NCBI GenBank assembly: GCA_963717075.1
Contig: CAVQVI010000034.1
Location: forward strand, 1,178,001-1,242,000
DNA: 64,000 nucleotides
Source: JBGOTP01 sp963717075
GTDB taxonomy: Bacteria; Acidobacteriota; Vicinamibacteria; Vicinamibacterales; CAVVIG01
Direction of reading: 5' to 3'
Shown: one piece after another, positions 1 to 6,631 of the stretch
How positions within the stretch are numbered: position 1 is the first letter of the stretch
How the letters are laid out: every line of letters starts with the position of its first letter
Made by a program: the position numbers and the translations under genes
The notes under the pieces: generated by a model
The model's database searches: none
The model's input: only the letters and a program-made list of their open reading frames with translations
What the model was told of the DNA's origin: nothing

Positions 1-1
1 G

Positions 2-445
2 ACGGTCTCGGCCCAGCACGTCGAGAGCCCACTCAAGGCGCCAATCGTGCCGCGCAACGACGTGGAGCGGCGCCTCGGCCAGCGGCTGGTGTGCCTGTGC
101 GGGTCGTGCGGGAAGGAGCCCGTGGGGGTGTGCGCCTGCGACTACGCAGCCAATATCAAACGACAGATTGCCGCACTTGTCGACGAAGGCAAGACCGAGG
201 ATCAGATCCTGCAGCACTTCATCGCGCAGTACGGCAGCCAGGAGCTCCTCGGTGCGCCGCTCGACCAGGGATTCAATCGACTGGCCTGGCTGTTTCCATA
301 TCTGGCTGGAGCCGGTGGCGTCGTCGCCATCGGTTTTGCCGCCGTGAAGTGGTCGCGGCGCAAGGAGTCCGAACCCGAAGCGCCCCTTCCCGCCGACAGT
401 GCGCTGGCCGAACGTCTCGACGATGAGCTCAGAAACCTCGACTGA
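2..445 (+). CDS. ccmH: Cytochrome c maturation protein CcmH-like (5' end outside window)
   Basis: CcmH/NrfF-type thiol-disulfide protein that keeps apocytochrome CXXCH cysteines reduced before haem ligation, acting at the periplasmic face of the membrane. The frame stays open to the left edge (residues TVSAQHVESP precede the first GTG at 47), so the true start lies upstream and the 'SAQ' is probably the end of a signal peptide; 147 codons are visible. The redox motif CLCGSC follows the usual 'RLVC' context, then a helical segment with 'GKTEDQILQHFIAQYG', which is typical of the family, and one C-terminal membrane helix just before a basic WSRRKE tail. It overlaps the next gene by 23 bases. 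The extra Cys residues after the motif (VGVCAC) are unusual. Family assignment is secure; the exact subfamily is not. Confidence 0.85.
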   Translation, partial: TVSAQHVESPLKAPIVPRNDVERRLGQRLVCLCGSCGKEPVGVCACDYAANIKRQIAALVDEGKTEDQILQHFIAQYGSQELLGAPLDQGFNRLAWLFPYLAGAGGVVAIGFAAVKWSRRKESEPEAPLPADSALAERLDDELRNLD

Positions 446-1337
446 GACGGTCCCGCTGAAGGCGGACCGCGCTGACCAGTCACTCCAACCCTGGCAGTTC
501 TTCGTGCTCGCCGCTCTGGTCTGCGCGACGGCAGTGACGTTCATTGTCCGTGGAGAAGGGCTGACGCCGGTCATTCTCCTGAGCGCATTGATGGGCGCGA
601 TTGCGCTCGTGGGCCTCGCGGTGGTGCGCGCGGTCCGGCCGCTCGTCAGCGAGCAGGAAGATCGAACCGTGATGATCGGCGAGCGAACCCGCGCGGCGCT
701 GGAGCGCGAGAAGATGCTCGCGCTGAGGGCCATCAAGGAGCTCGAGTTCGACCATGCAATGGGGAAGATTGCTCCTGCCGACTTTGCCGAGATGGAGGCA
801 CGGCTCCGCGCGCGGGCGATTCGCTTGATGAAGCAGCTCGATGCGGGAGCGGGCTATCGCGAGCGCATCGAACAGGACCTGGCGAAGCGGATGGGGGCGG
901 CATCGAGAACGCCCGACCTAAAAGGTCGGGCCTACGACAGCCCGGTGCGCCCCGAAGGCGTGGTCTACGACGGTCCGGTGCGTTCAGAAGGTGTGGTCCA
1001 CGACGGTCCGGTGCGCCCCGAAGGCGTGGTCTACGACGGTCCGGTGCGCCCCGAAGGCGTGGTCTACGACGGTCCGGTGCGCCCCGAAGGCGTGGTCTAC
1101 GACGGTCCGGTGCGTTCCGAAGGTGTGGTCTACGACGGTCCGGTCCGCCGGGAGGGTGTGGCCTACGACACCACCGCCCGACCCGAGGACGTGGCTCTCG
1201 GGGTGCCGCAGAACACGCCCGAGCTGCAGGGGCCGGCCTACGATAGTCCGTCGACCGCCGCCCGGGTTTGTTCAGGCTGTTCGACTCTCAACGATACCGA
1301 CGCCAGGTTCTGCAAGAGGTGCGGTCAACCCCTCTAG
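423..1337 (+). CDS. Membrane protein with CcmI-like helical segment, 33-bp repeat region and C-terminal zinc ribbon
   Basis: Unrecognised 304-residue protein inside the ccm operon. ATG 423 is preferred over the upstream candidate at 399 because it gives the shorter overlap with ccmH. Two membrane helices (about residues 25-42 and 49-70) are followed by a charged helical stretch (about 85-140) with the pattern 'ELEFDHAMGKIAPADF', which resembles the helical hairpin after the membrane segment of CcmI/CycH. Residues 163-176 and the following eight 11-residue units (consensus VYDGPVRPEGV) are encoded by a palindromic repeat and a tandem 33-bp repeat. The C-terminus is a four-cysteine zinc ribbon (C283, C286, C297, C300). 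Likely an accessory cytochrome c assembly scaffold; this is inferred from context only. Confidence 0.7.
   Translation: MSSETSTETVPLKADRADQSLQPWQFFVLAALVCATAVTFIVRGEGLTPVILLSALMGAIALVGLAVVRAVRPLVSEQEDRTVMIGERTRAALEREKMLALRAIKELEFDHAMGKIAPADFAEMEARLRARAIRLMKQLDAGAGYRERIEQDLAKRMGAASRTPDLKGRAYDSPVRPEGVVYDGPVRSEGVVHDGPVRPEGVVYDGPVRPEGVVYDGPVRPEGVVYDGPVRSEGVVYDGPVRREGVAYDTTARPEDVALGVPQNTPELQGPAYDSPSTAARVCSGCSTLNDTDARFCKRCGQPL
911..931 (+). repeat. Palindromic (REP-like) element inside a coding sequence
   Basis: Nine-base arms GCCCGACCT and AGGTCGGGC flank an AAA loop. The arms are identical to those of the intergenic palindromes at 5.2 and 10.1 kb, and the following CTACGA flank is also shared. 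Here the element is read in frame as residues PDLKGRAYD. The three-base loop, instead of the usual two, makes the element 21 bases long. A degenerate second copy (GCCCGAGCTGCAGG, then GGCCGGCCTACGA) lies at 1217-1243 of the same gene. Confidence 0.85.
930..1193 (+). repeat. In-frame 33-bp tandem repeat, eight units
   Basis: Eight consecutive 33-base units start at 930, 963, 996, 1029, 1062, 1095, 1128 and 1161, each beginning G(T/C)C(T/C)ACGAC. Units 3-6 are nearly identical and the outer units diverge, the usual signature of recent internal amplification. Each unit encodes 11 residues of consensus VYDGPVRPEGV. Unit 1 begins on the 3' arm and CTACGA flank of the palindromic element at 911-931, so the array appears to have grown out of that insertion. 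Confidence 0.9.
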
Positions 1338-1354
1338 CGTGGCCACGCGTCATC

Positions 1355-2668
1355 ATGGACCCCATCGACATCATCGACCGAAGAGCGGTCAGGAAGGACC
1401 CAAGGAGACCCCCGGGATTCCGGGCTGGCGTCAGGGTGATCCTTTGCGCCTTGGGTGTCCTCGGCGTCTTTGGTGGTGAGACGACGACGATTCTCGCCCA
1501 GATCGGGATGCCCGATCCCAAACAGATGTCGGGCATTCCTCGACCTGTTGGCGTCGACGAACTTCCCTCCGGTAGCGTGTCGGTCCGCGTCATTCGAGGC
1601 GCCCTCACCAACAACATCCCCGGTCAGCCAGTGGAGTTGCACGTCGGCGACAAGGTGCAGACGGCGAAGACCGATGAGGCTGGCCGCGCGCAGTTCGATC
1701 GGCTTCCAGCGGGTGCGTCGCTCAAGGCGGTGACGGTTGTCGACGGTGAACGCCTGGAGTCGCAGGTGTTTCCGGCGCCGGCCACCGGCGGCATCCGTGT
1801 CCTGCTCGTGGCGACAGACAAGGAGAAGGAAGCGCGCGCGGCCGAAGCGGCACGGGCCCCGGCCGTGACCGGTGAGGTGGTGCTTGGCGGCGAAACCAGA
1901 ATGGTCATCGAGCCCGGTGATGAAATCGTCAATTTGTATTACGTGCTCGACCTCGTCAACAACGCCAGCACGCCGGTGAACACCGCGTCGCTCTTCACCT
2001 TCGACGTGCCAAAGGGAGCGACCCCCGCGACACTGTTCCGGGGATCGTCGCCGCTCGCGGCGGCCACGGGCACGCGCGTCCGCGTGCAGGGGCCGTTCCC
2101 GCCGGGGAAGACCTCGCTGCAGGTGGCCACTCAGCTTCCAGTGGGGAGTGGGACGCTGGAGATTGTCCAGACGTTTCCCGCGAAGTGGGAACAGCCGCTG
2201 TTCATCATGAAGAAGTTCGGCAATGCCGTGTTGAGCTCTCCGCAGATCATTGGCCAGCAGGACATGCCGGAGAACGCGGCCGTGATGGCCGGCGGAAACG
2301 CGCTCCCGGCCGGGCAGCCGCTCACGCTCGTACTCTCGGGACTTCCCCATCACAGCGGGACCCCACGCGCCATTGCCTTGACGGTTGCGGGTCTCATTGT
2401 CATTTGTGGTGCTTGGATCGCGCGACGTCCGCGCGAAGCGCCCGTACAGAAGGACGAGCGCAAGCGGTTGGCTGCAAGGCGAGAAAAACTCCTGCAGGAT
2501 CTGGTGCGCCTCGAGAACGATCACCGCAGCGGCCGCGGCGATCCGGGCCGCTACGCGGCGCGGCGGGAGGAACTGGTGGCGTCACTCGAGCGCGTGTACG
2601 GGGCGCTCGATACCGACGACTCGGGCCCGGGCCTTGCGCCGGCCGGCCGTCCAGGCGTCGCTCGGTGA
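1355..2668 (+). CDS. Membrane-anchored protein with carboxypeptidase-regulatory-like N-domain and CcmI-like C-terminal helices
   Basis: Start chosen at ATG 1355 because the reading frame opening at 1268 overlaps the zinc-ribbon codons of the previous gene. 437 residues: an N-terminal hydrophobic segment (about 24-40) consistent with export, a beta-rich periplasmic region whose 'LHVGDKVQTAKTDEAGRA' context resembles carboxypeptidase-regulatory/transthyretin-like folds, one membrane helix (about 338-356), and a cytoplasmic charged helical hairpin (about 366-418) with 'RLENDHRSGRGDPGRYAARR'. That hairpin mirrors the one in the preceding gene product. The stop overlaps the ccmA GTG by four bases, implying coupled translation. 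Function is unknown; position suggests a role in cytochrome c assembly. Confidence 0.7.
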   Translation: MDPIDIIDRRAVRKDPRRPPGFRAGVRVILCALGVLGVFGGETTTILAQIGMPDPKQMSGIPRPVGVDELPSGSVSVRVIRGALTNNIPGQPVELHVGDKVQTAKTDEAGRAQFDRLPAGASLKAVTVVDGERLESQVFPAPATGGIRVLLVATDKEKEARAAEAARAPAVTGEVVLGGETRMVIEPGDEIVNLYYVLDLVNNASTPVNTASLFTFDVPKGATPATLFRGSSPLAAATGTRVRVQGPFPPGKTSLQVATQLPVGSGTLEIVQTFPAKWEQPLFIMKKFGNAVLSSPQIIGQQDMPENAAVMAGGNALPAGQPLTLVLSGLPHHSGTPRAIALTVAGLIVICGAWIARRPREAPVQKDERKRLAARREKLLQDLVRLENDHRSGRGDPGRYAARREELVASLERVYGALDTDDSGPGLAPAGRPGVAR

Positions 2669-3369
2669 GCGTCGACTTCAATCGCGTCGAGCTGTCGGAC
2701 GTTTCGCGCCATTTCGGGCGGCGCCGTGCCCTGTCGGGGGTGTCCATGGCAGCGGATCGGGGGGACATCGTGGGTCTCCTTGGACCCAACGGTGCCGGAA
2801 AATCTACGCTGCTCGGAATCCTCGCCACACTCGTCCTTCCGTCGAGCGGAACCGTTCTCTACGATGGACAGTCTGCTTCGCAGCGTGGTGCGGATCTTCG
2901 GCGGCGTATTGGTCTGCTGGCTCACGAGTTGCACCTGTATCCGGACCTTTCCGCACGTCAGAACCTGGAGTTCTTCGCGCGGCTGTATGGGCTCGACACG
3001 GCCACGGTTGTGCCGGCTGCGCTCGAGTCCGCCGGTTTGGCCGACCGCGCGGACGATACGGTCGCCGGCTTTTCGAGGGGCATGCGGCAGCGTCTTGGGC
3101 TCGAGCGCGCGCTGCTTCACCAGCCACGCCTCGTGCTGTTCGATGAACCCTTCACCGGCCTCGATGATCGGGCGACCACCGTCGTTGTCGATCGCCTCCG
3201 GCGCCTCGCCTCTGCAGGCGCCATCATCGTCCTTGCGACACATGATCTCGACCTCGCCGACGGTCTCGTGACACAGGTGGCTGTCGTCCTCAACGGCAAA
3301 CTGATTTCGAACGAGCCGGCCTCGCCCGGTCTCCGGAACCGGTATCGGGCGATGATTGGTCACGTCTGA
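2665..3369 (+). CDS. ccmA: ABC transporter ATP-binding protein CcmA
   Basis: ATPase of the CcmABCD complex, which powers release of holo-CcmE during haem delivery for cytochrome c maturation. 234 residues. Walker A GPNGAGKST at about residues 40-48, ABC signature region FSRGMRQRLGLERALL, Walker B LVLFDEP followed by the D-loop TGLDD, and the switch histidine in ATHDLDLA. The start is taken as GTG 2665 because it gives a GTGA overlap with the previous stop and a normal CcmA N-terminus; the frame is open further upstream but only as a shadow of the preceding gene. The signature serine sits in SRGM instead of the commoner SSGQ/SAGQ. Its stop overlaps ccmB by one base. Confidence 0.9.
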   Translation: MSVDFNRVELSDVSRHFGRRRALSGVSMAADRGDIVGLLGPNGAGKSTLLGILATLVLPSSGTVLYDGQSASQRGADLRRRIGLLAHELHLYPDLSARQNLEFFARLYGLDTATVVPAALESAGLADRADDTVAGFSRGMRQRLGLERALLHQPRLVLFDEPFTGLDDRATTVVVDRLRRLASAGAIIVLATHDLDLADGLVTQVAVVLNGKLISNEPASPGLRNRYRAMIGHV

Positions 3370-4055
3370 TGTTTCTGCGCGCCGCGTTCCTTGTGCTGAA
3401 GAAGGACGTTGCCATCGAGGCGAAGAGCCTGGAGATTGTGTCCACGACGCTCTTTTTCGCAGTCTCGTGTGTGTTGATTTTCTCGTTTGCCCTCGTGGGG
3501 GATGATGGCCAGGTGATCGACAAGGCCATGGTGCCAGCGGCCATTCTCTGGATTGCCGTCGCGTTTGCAGGTGTGCTGGGCCTTGGTCGTGCGTTCGAGC
3601 GCGAACGGTACGGCGATACGCTGAAGGCGCTCCTGTTGGCACCCACGCCACGCCCGGCGATTTACGTCGGCAAGCTGCTCGGCATCGTCCTGCTGTTGTT
3701 CACGACGGAGCTGATTGTTGTTCCGATGATTGCGTTCGTGTTCCACGCCGCGCTCTTCGATCAGGTGATCATCCTGACTGGCCTTCTGGCGACGGGGACG
3801 ATCGGCTTTGCGGCGGTCGGCACCTTGTTCGCGGCCATGCTGGTGCGCTCGCGATCTCGGGAAATCATGTTGCCGATCCTCCTGTACCCGATTACGATTC
3901 CAGTGTTGATCGCCGGGGTGCGAGGGACATCGGCGCTCCTCAGCGCGCCGGTGAGCTTGCCGGTGGCAACGATGTGGCTGGGGCTCCTGACGGCATTCGA
4001 CGTTGTGTTCGTCACGCTGGCGCTGTGGACATTCGAACCAGTCATGACGGAATAG
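3369..4055 (+). CDS. ccmB: Haem exporter/cytochrome c maturation permease CcmB
   Basis: Integral membrane partner of CcmA and CcmC. 228 residues with about six hydrophobic helices, a length typical for CcmB. The conserved region 'GLGRAFERERYGDTLKALL' after the second helix and 'SREIMLPILLYPITIPVLIAG' towards the C-terminus are characteristic of the family. The ATG overlaps the ccmA TGA (TGATG), and ccmC follows after three bases, so translation of A, B and C is probably coupled. Confidence 0.9.
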   Translation: MFLRAAFLVLKKDVAIEAKSLEIVSTTLFFAVSCVLIFSFALVGDDGQVIDKAMVPAAILWIAVAFAGVLGLGRAFERERYGDTLKALLLAPTPRPAIYVGKLLGIVLLLFTTELIVVPMIAFVFHAALFDQVIILTGLLATGTIGFAAVGTLFAAMLVRSRSREIMLPILLYPITIPVLIAGVRGTSALLSAPVSLPVATMWLGLLTAFDVVFVTLALWTFEPVMTE

Positions 4056-4058
4056 ACC

Positions 4059-4715
4059 ATGCGAAAACTATTCCTGCCGCTTCTTCTTCTGACGGGTGCG
4101 ATGTTCGCGTACGCGCCAGTGATGATTGCCGGTGCGCCCTACGAATCGACGATGCTGCTCGTCCAGAAGATTTTCTACTTCCACGTGCCGTCCTGGTTCG
4201 CGATGTTCACGGGCGTATTCGTGGCTGGCGTTGCGGGCGTGCTGTACCTCGCAAGGAACGACATGCGAGGAGACCGTGTCGCCGTATCTGCCGCGGAGAT
4301 TGCGTTGATGTTCGGCGCCATGGGCCTGACGAGCGGTCCGATCTGGGCGCGCAAGGCCTGGGGCGTCTTCTGGCAGTGGGACGCAAAGCTCACGATCGCC
4401 CTGCTCCTTGAACTGATTTTCGTGGCGTACCTGCTGTTGCGAAAGTACGGCGGCGCCGGTTCGGAGAAGCTCGCGGCCGCCGTCGCACTGTTCGGCATGG
4501 CGGTCGTGCCGTTTGTGTACTATGCCGTGAATATCTGGCGGACGATTCACCCCAACACGAATGTCATTCCGTCGCTGCAGGCCGGGATGGCGCAGCCGTT
4601 CTGGTTCTGCGTGACCACGTTCATGCTGTTCTTCGTCGTGCTGCTGGCGCTGCGGGTTCGCGTCGAGCGCCTGCATGCCGACCTTGACGAACTCTATCGC
4701 GCAGAAGAGTCATAG
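4059..4715 (+). CDS. ccmC: Haem-handling protein CcmC
   Basis: Membrane protein of the haem handling family that loads haem onto CcmE. 218 residues with about six membrane helices. The periplasmic tryptophan-rich WWD-type motif is WGVFWQWD (residues 101-108). The two conserved external histidines are H42 in 'FYFHVPSW' and H164 in 'RTIHPNT'. Length and motifs fit CcmC and not the longer CcmF. Three bases separate it from ccmB and two from the next gene. Confidence 0.92.
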   Translation: MRKLFLPLLLLTGAMFAYAPVMIAGAPYESTMLLVQKIFYFHVPSWFAMFTGVFVAGVAGVLYLARNDMRGDRVAVSAAEIALMFGAMGLTSGPIWARKAWGVFWQWDAKLTIALLLELIFVAYLLLRKYGGAGSEKLAAAVALFGMAVVPFVYYAVNIWRTIHPNTNVIPSLQAGMAQPFWFCVTTFMLFFVVLLALRVRVERLHADLDELYRAEES

Positions 4716-4717
4716 CC

Positions 4718-4999
4718 ATGCTGAGACGCCTCATCCTCGTCCTCGCCCTGCTGACGACCGTGGCCGCGCCGGTGCTCGCGGCACAGCCGCCGTCGAGGAG
4801 CCAGAGCGAGTTCGTTCCGATCGATCAGCTGCCACCAACCGAGCAGATGCCGGCTGCGCCGTTTGTCATCAGCGCATACGCGCTCGTTTGGCTCATTGCC
4901 ATGTTCTACGTCTGGACGATCTGGAAGCGCGTCAACTCGCTTGAAGCGGAGTTCCGCGCACTGGAACAGCGCAGCAGCAGCAGAAACAAAAGGCCGTAA
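4718..4999 (+). CDS. ccmD: CcmD-like small membrane protein
   Basis: 93 residues: an N-terminal signal peptide-like segment (MLRRLILVLALLTTVAAPVL), a short proline-rich linker, then one membrane helix carrying 'ISAYALVWLIAMFYVWTIWK' and a charged helix NSLEAEFRALEQR. The last part matches the CcmD pattern (aromatic helix followed by a short basic/acidic coil), but the protein is longer than classical CcmD because of the N-terminal export segment. CcmD stabilises CcmABC and assists release of holo-CcmE. Position directly after ccmC supports the call. Confidence 0.75.
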   Translation: MLRRLILVLALLTTVAAPVLAAQPPSRSQSEFVPIDQLPPTEQMPAAPFVISAYALVWLIAMFYVWTIWKRVNSLEAEFRALEQRSSSRNKRP

Positions 5000-5003
5000 C
5001 GCC

Positions 5004-5165
5004 TTGACCTCTGGACACTTCATCTTCATCCCGGCGGTCCTGTTCGTTGGCATCGTCATCGGATGGATTCTGGGATCGCGCGCTGCCCGCGATGCATACA
5101 ACCTCGAGCTGCGGAAGCGGGAAGAAAAAGCTCAACGGGCAACTGACCGTCGGCGCCCGACCTGA
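5004..5165 (+). CDS. Tiny membrane ORF ending inside a palindromic repeat
   Basis: 53 codons from TTG 5004, four bases after the ccmD-like stop. One strong membrane helix ('FIFIPAVLFVGIVIGWILG') is followed by a charged helix with SRAARDAYNLELRKREEKAQR. The last codons (RRRPT-stop) and the TGA itself at 5163-5165 are provided by the first palindromic repeat, so the original C-terminus may have been replaced when the repeat inserted. No family recognised. The hydrophobic/charged composition and tight spacing favour a real gene; the TTG start is a guess, with weak evidence for any ribosome binding site. Confidence 0.5.
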   Translation: MTSGHFIFIPAVLFVGIVIGWILGSRAARDAYNLELRKREEKAQRATDRRRPT

Positions 5166-5389
5166 AGGTCGGGCCTACGACGAGCTGAAGCGCGGGCCTA
5201 CGGGGGGCGAGTCAATCACAGGCATGTCCTCGTAGGCCCGATCTTCAGGTCGGGCGCCGGATTACCTCTCGTAGGGCCCGACCTTCAGGTCGGGCGCCGG
5301 ATTACCTCCTCGTAGGCCCGACCTTCAGGTCGGGCGCCGGATTACCTCCTCGTAGGCCCGACCTTCAGGTCCCGCGCCGAATTACCGCC
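5155..5389 (+). repeat. Palindromic repeat array (one inverted copy plus a 40-bp tandem)
   Basis: Five hairpin palindromes built on GCCCGACCTTCAGGTCGGGC: a copy in opposite orientation at 5155-5174, then copies at 5236-5255, 5276-5295, 5316-5335 and 5356-5375. The last four are exactly 40 bases apart and share the spacer CGCCGGATTACCTCCTCGTAG. Each has 9-bp arms and a 2-base loop; the final copy has a damaged right arm (CCCGC). The array lies between convergent genes and could act as a bidirectional transcription terminator or mRNA stabiliser, as REP-type elements often do. Confidence 0.9.
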
Positions 5390-6125
5390 CCACCCCGAGC
5401 CGGCGGGCCAGGACTTCCGGTAAGCCGGCCTCGATGATCTTGGCCTGCGCGACTTCCACCGGGTAGACCAGTCTCATCAGCTCGACGTGCCTGGAAGAGG
5501 TGTCCACGATCGCAAATGCGGCGCGCGGATCGCCGTCCCGCGGTTGTCCGACTGCTCCGGGGTTGATGAGGTACTTCGCGTCTGGTTGAAGTGCCAGCCG
5601 GGATTCGGTCGCGGGCGCCGGGCCCGTGCCGCGGACGGTGGATCCGGTGAGCTCGAACGTCACCGGATGGTGGGTGTGACCGAAGAGGCACAGCGGCCGG
5701 CGCGAGGATTTCAGGCCGCGAATGGCGTCGAGCTCGTCGAAGATGTAGGCGTCCTCGTCGTAGGGCGAACCGTGGCAGATCTCGACGACATCGTCGACGA
5801 CGGTCGGCCCTTGAGGGAGGGCGGCCAGCCACGAGCGGTGGTCTGGTGTCAGCGCGTTGAATGTCCAGCTGGCGGCGCCCTTCGCGACCGGGTTGAATCC
5901 CTCGGCCTCTTCCAGCCCCTGCGCAATCTTGTCGTGGTTGCCGCGCACGATCGCGATCGGCGCGAGCTCCTGGATCCGCGTGACCACGGCATTCGGATCG
6001 GCGCCGTACCCAACCAGGTCGCCCAGCACGAGCGTCTGGTCGTAGCCGCGGCGTCCGGCGGCGTCGAGACACGCGTCGAGCGCCTCGAGGTTCGCATGGA
6101 TGTCGGTGAGGACGAGGTAGCGCAT
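5382..6125 (-). CDS. Metallophosphoesterase (calcineurin-like, YfcE/MJ0936-type)
   Basis: 247-residue two-metal phosphoesterase. Motifs in order: DIHAN (D8, H10), GDLVGYG (D36), GNHD (62-65), HG in 'EICHGSP', and GHTHHP (149-154), together covering the expected metal ligands. The substrate is probably a phosphodiester or dinucleotide but cannot be read from sequence. Third gene of a minus-strand run aroA-aroK-this gene, starting five bases after the aroK stop. Its TAA stop (complement of 5382-5384) lies within the ATTACC spacer of the repeat array, so its C-terminal end is also shaped by the repeat. Confidence 0.85.
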   Translation of the reverse strand: MRYLVLTDIHANLEALDACLDAAGRRGYDQTLVLGDLVGYGADPNAVVTRIQELAPIAIVRGNHDKIAQGLEEAEGFNPVAKGAASWTFNALTPDHRSWLAALPQGPTVVDDVVEICHGSPYDEDAYIFDELDAIRGLKSSRRPLCLFGHTHHPVTFELTGSTVRGTGPAPATESRLALQPDAKYLINPGAVGQPRDGDPRAAFAIVDTSSRHVELMRLVYPVEVAQAKIIEAGLPEVLARRLGVGR

Positions 6126-6130
6126 GAGGG

Positions 6131-6631
6131 TTACGACTCGAGCCAGTCGACGATCTGCTCGACGACCGCCTCGATCCCGATACGTGCCGCGTCCACTCGA
6201 TGGTGCGCGCTGGCGTACGCCGAACGCCGGACAGCATAGAGCCGCTCGAAGTCCGACCGATCCGCCGCCAGCGGCCGACGTCCGTCGACGGGCACTCTCG
6301 AAATCAGGCGCTGGAGCGGCACGTCAAGCCACACGGAAACGCCGTCACTGTTGATCATGGAGCGGTTCTGCGGGTCGACAAATGTGCCGCCGCCGGTGGC
6401 GACGACTGCGTGGCGGCGTCCCAGCTGATCGACCAGCACGGCGCGTTCGGCGGTGCGGAAGTACGCCTCGCCCCGCGTGGCAAACAGCGAAGCCACGGTC
6501 TGGTGCTCCCGTTTCTCGATGAGATCGTCGATGTCGACGAACTGCCAGTCGAGGCGTTGCGCGAGGGCTCGCGCCACGGTGGTCTTGCCGGCGCCCATGA
6601 ACCCAACGAGATACACCTTGTCGGCTTTCAC
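6131..6631 (-). CDS. aroK: Shikimate kinase
   Basis: Phosphorylates shikimate with ATP to shikimate 3-phosphate in aromatic amino acid synthesis (cytoplasm). 166 residues. P-loop GFMGAGKTT (10-18), shikimate-binding DIDD (33-36) and FRTAE (58-62), GGG (80-82), and a lid region with 'RVPVDGRRPLAA'. GTG 6631 is chosen because it overlaps the aroA stop by four bases and gives the normal N-terminus; the upstream extension to 6766 is only a shadow of aroA. The substrate of this enzyme's product is used by the adjacent aroA. Confidence 0.93.
   Translation of the reverse strand: MKADKVYLVGFMGAGKTTVARALAQRLDWQFVDIDDLIEKREHQTVASLFATRGEAYFRTAERAVLVDQLGRRHAVVATGGGTFVDPQNRSMINSDGVSVWLDVPLQRLISRVPVDGRRPLAADRSDFERLYAVRRSAYASAHHRVDAARIGIEAVVEQIVDWLES

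Noticed and set aside
1334..2524. Long minus-strand frame (396 codons)
   Set aside because: It mirrors the plus-strand gene in the ccm operon, has an arginine-rich shadow composition and no recognisable motif.
5230..5389. Possible CRISPR array (regular 40-bp spacing of palindromes)
   Set aside because: The spacers are themselves identical (CGCCGGATTACC...CGTAG), so the whole unit is duplicated; there are no unique spacers and no cas genes.
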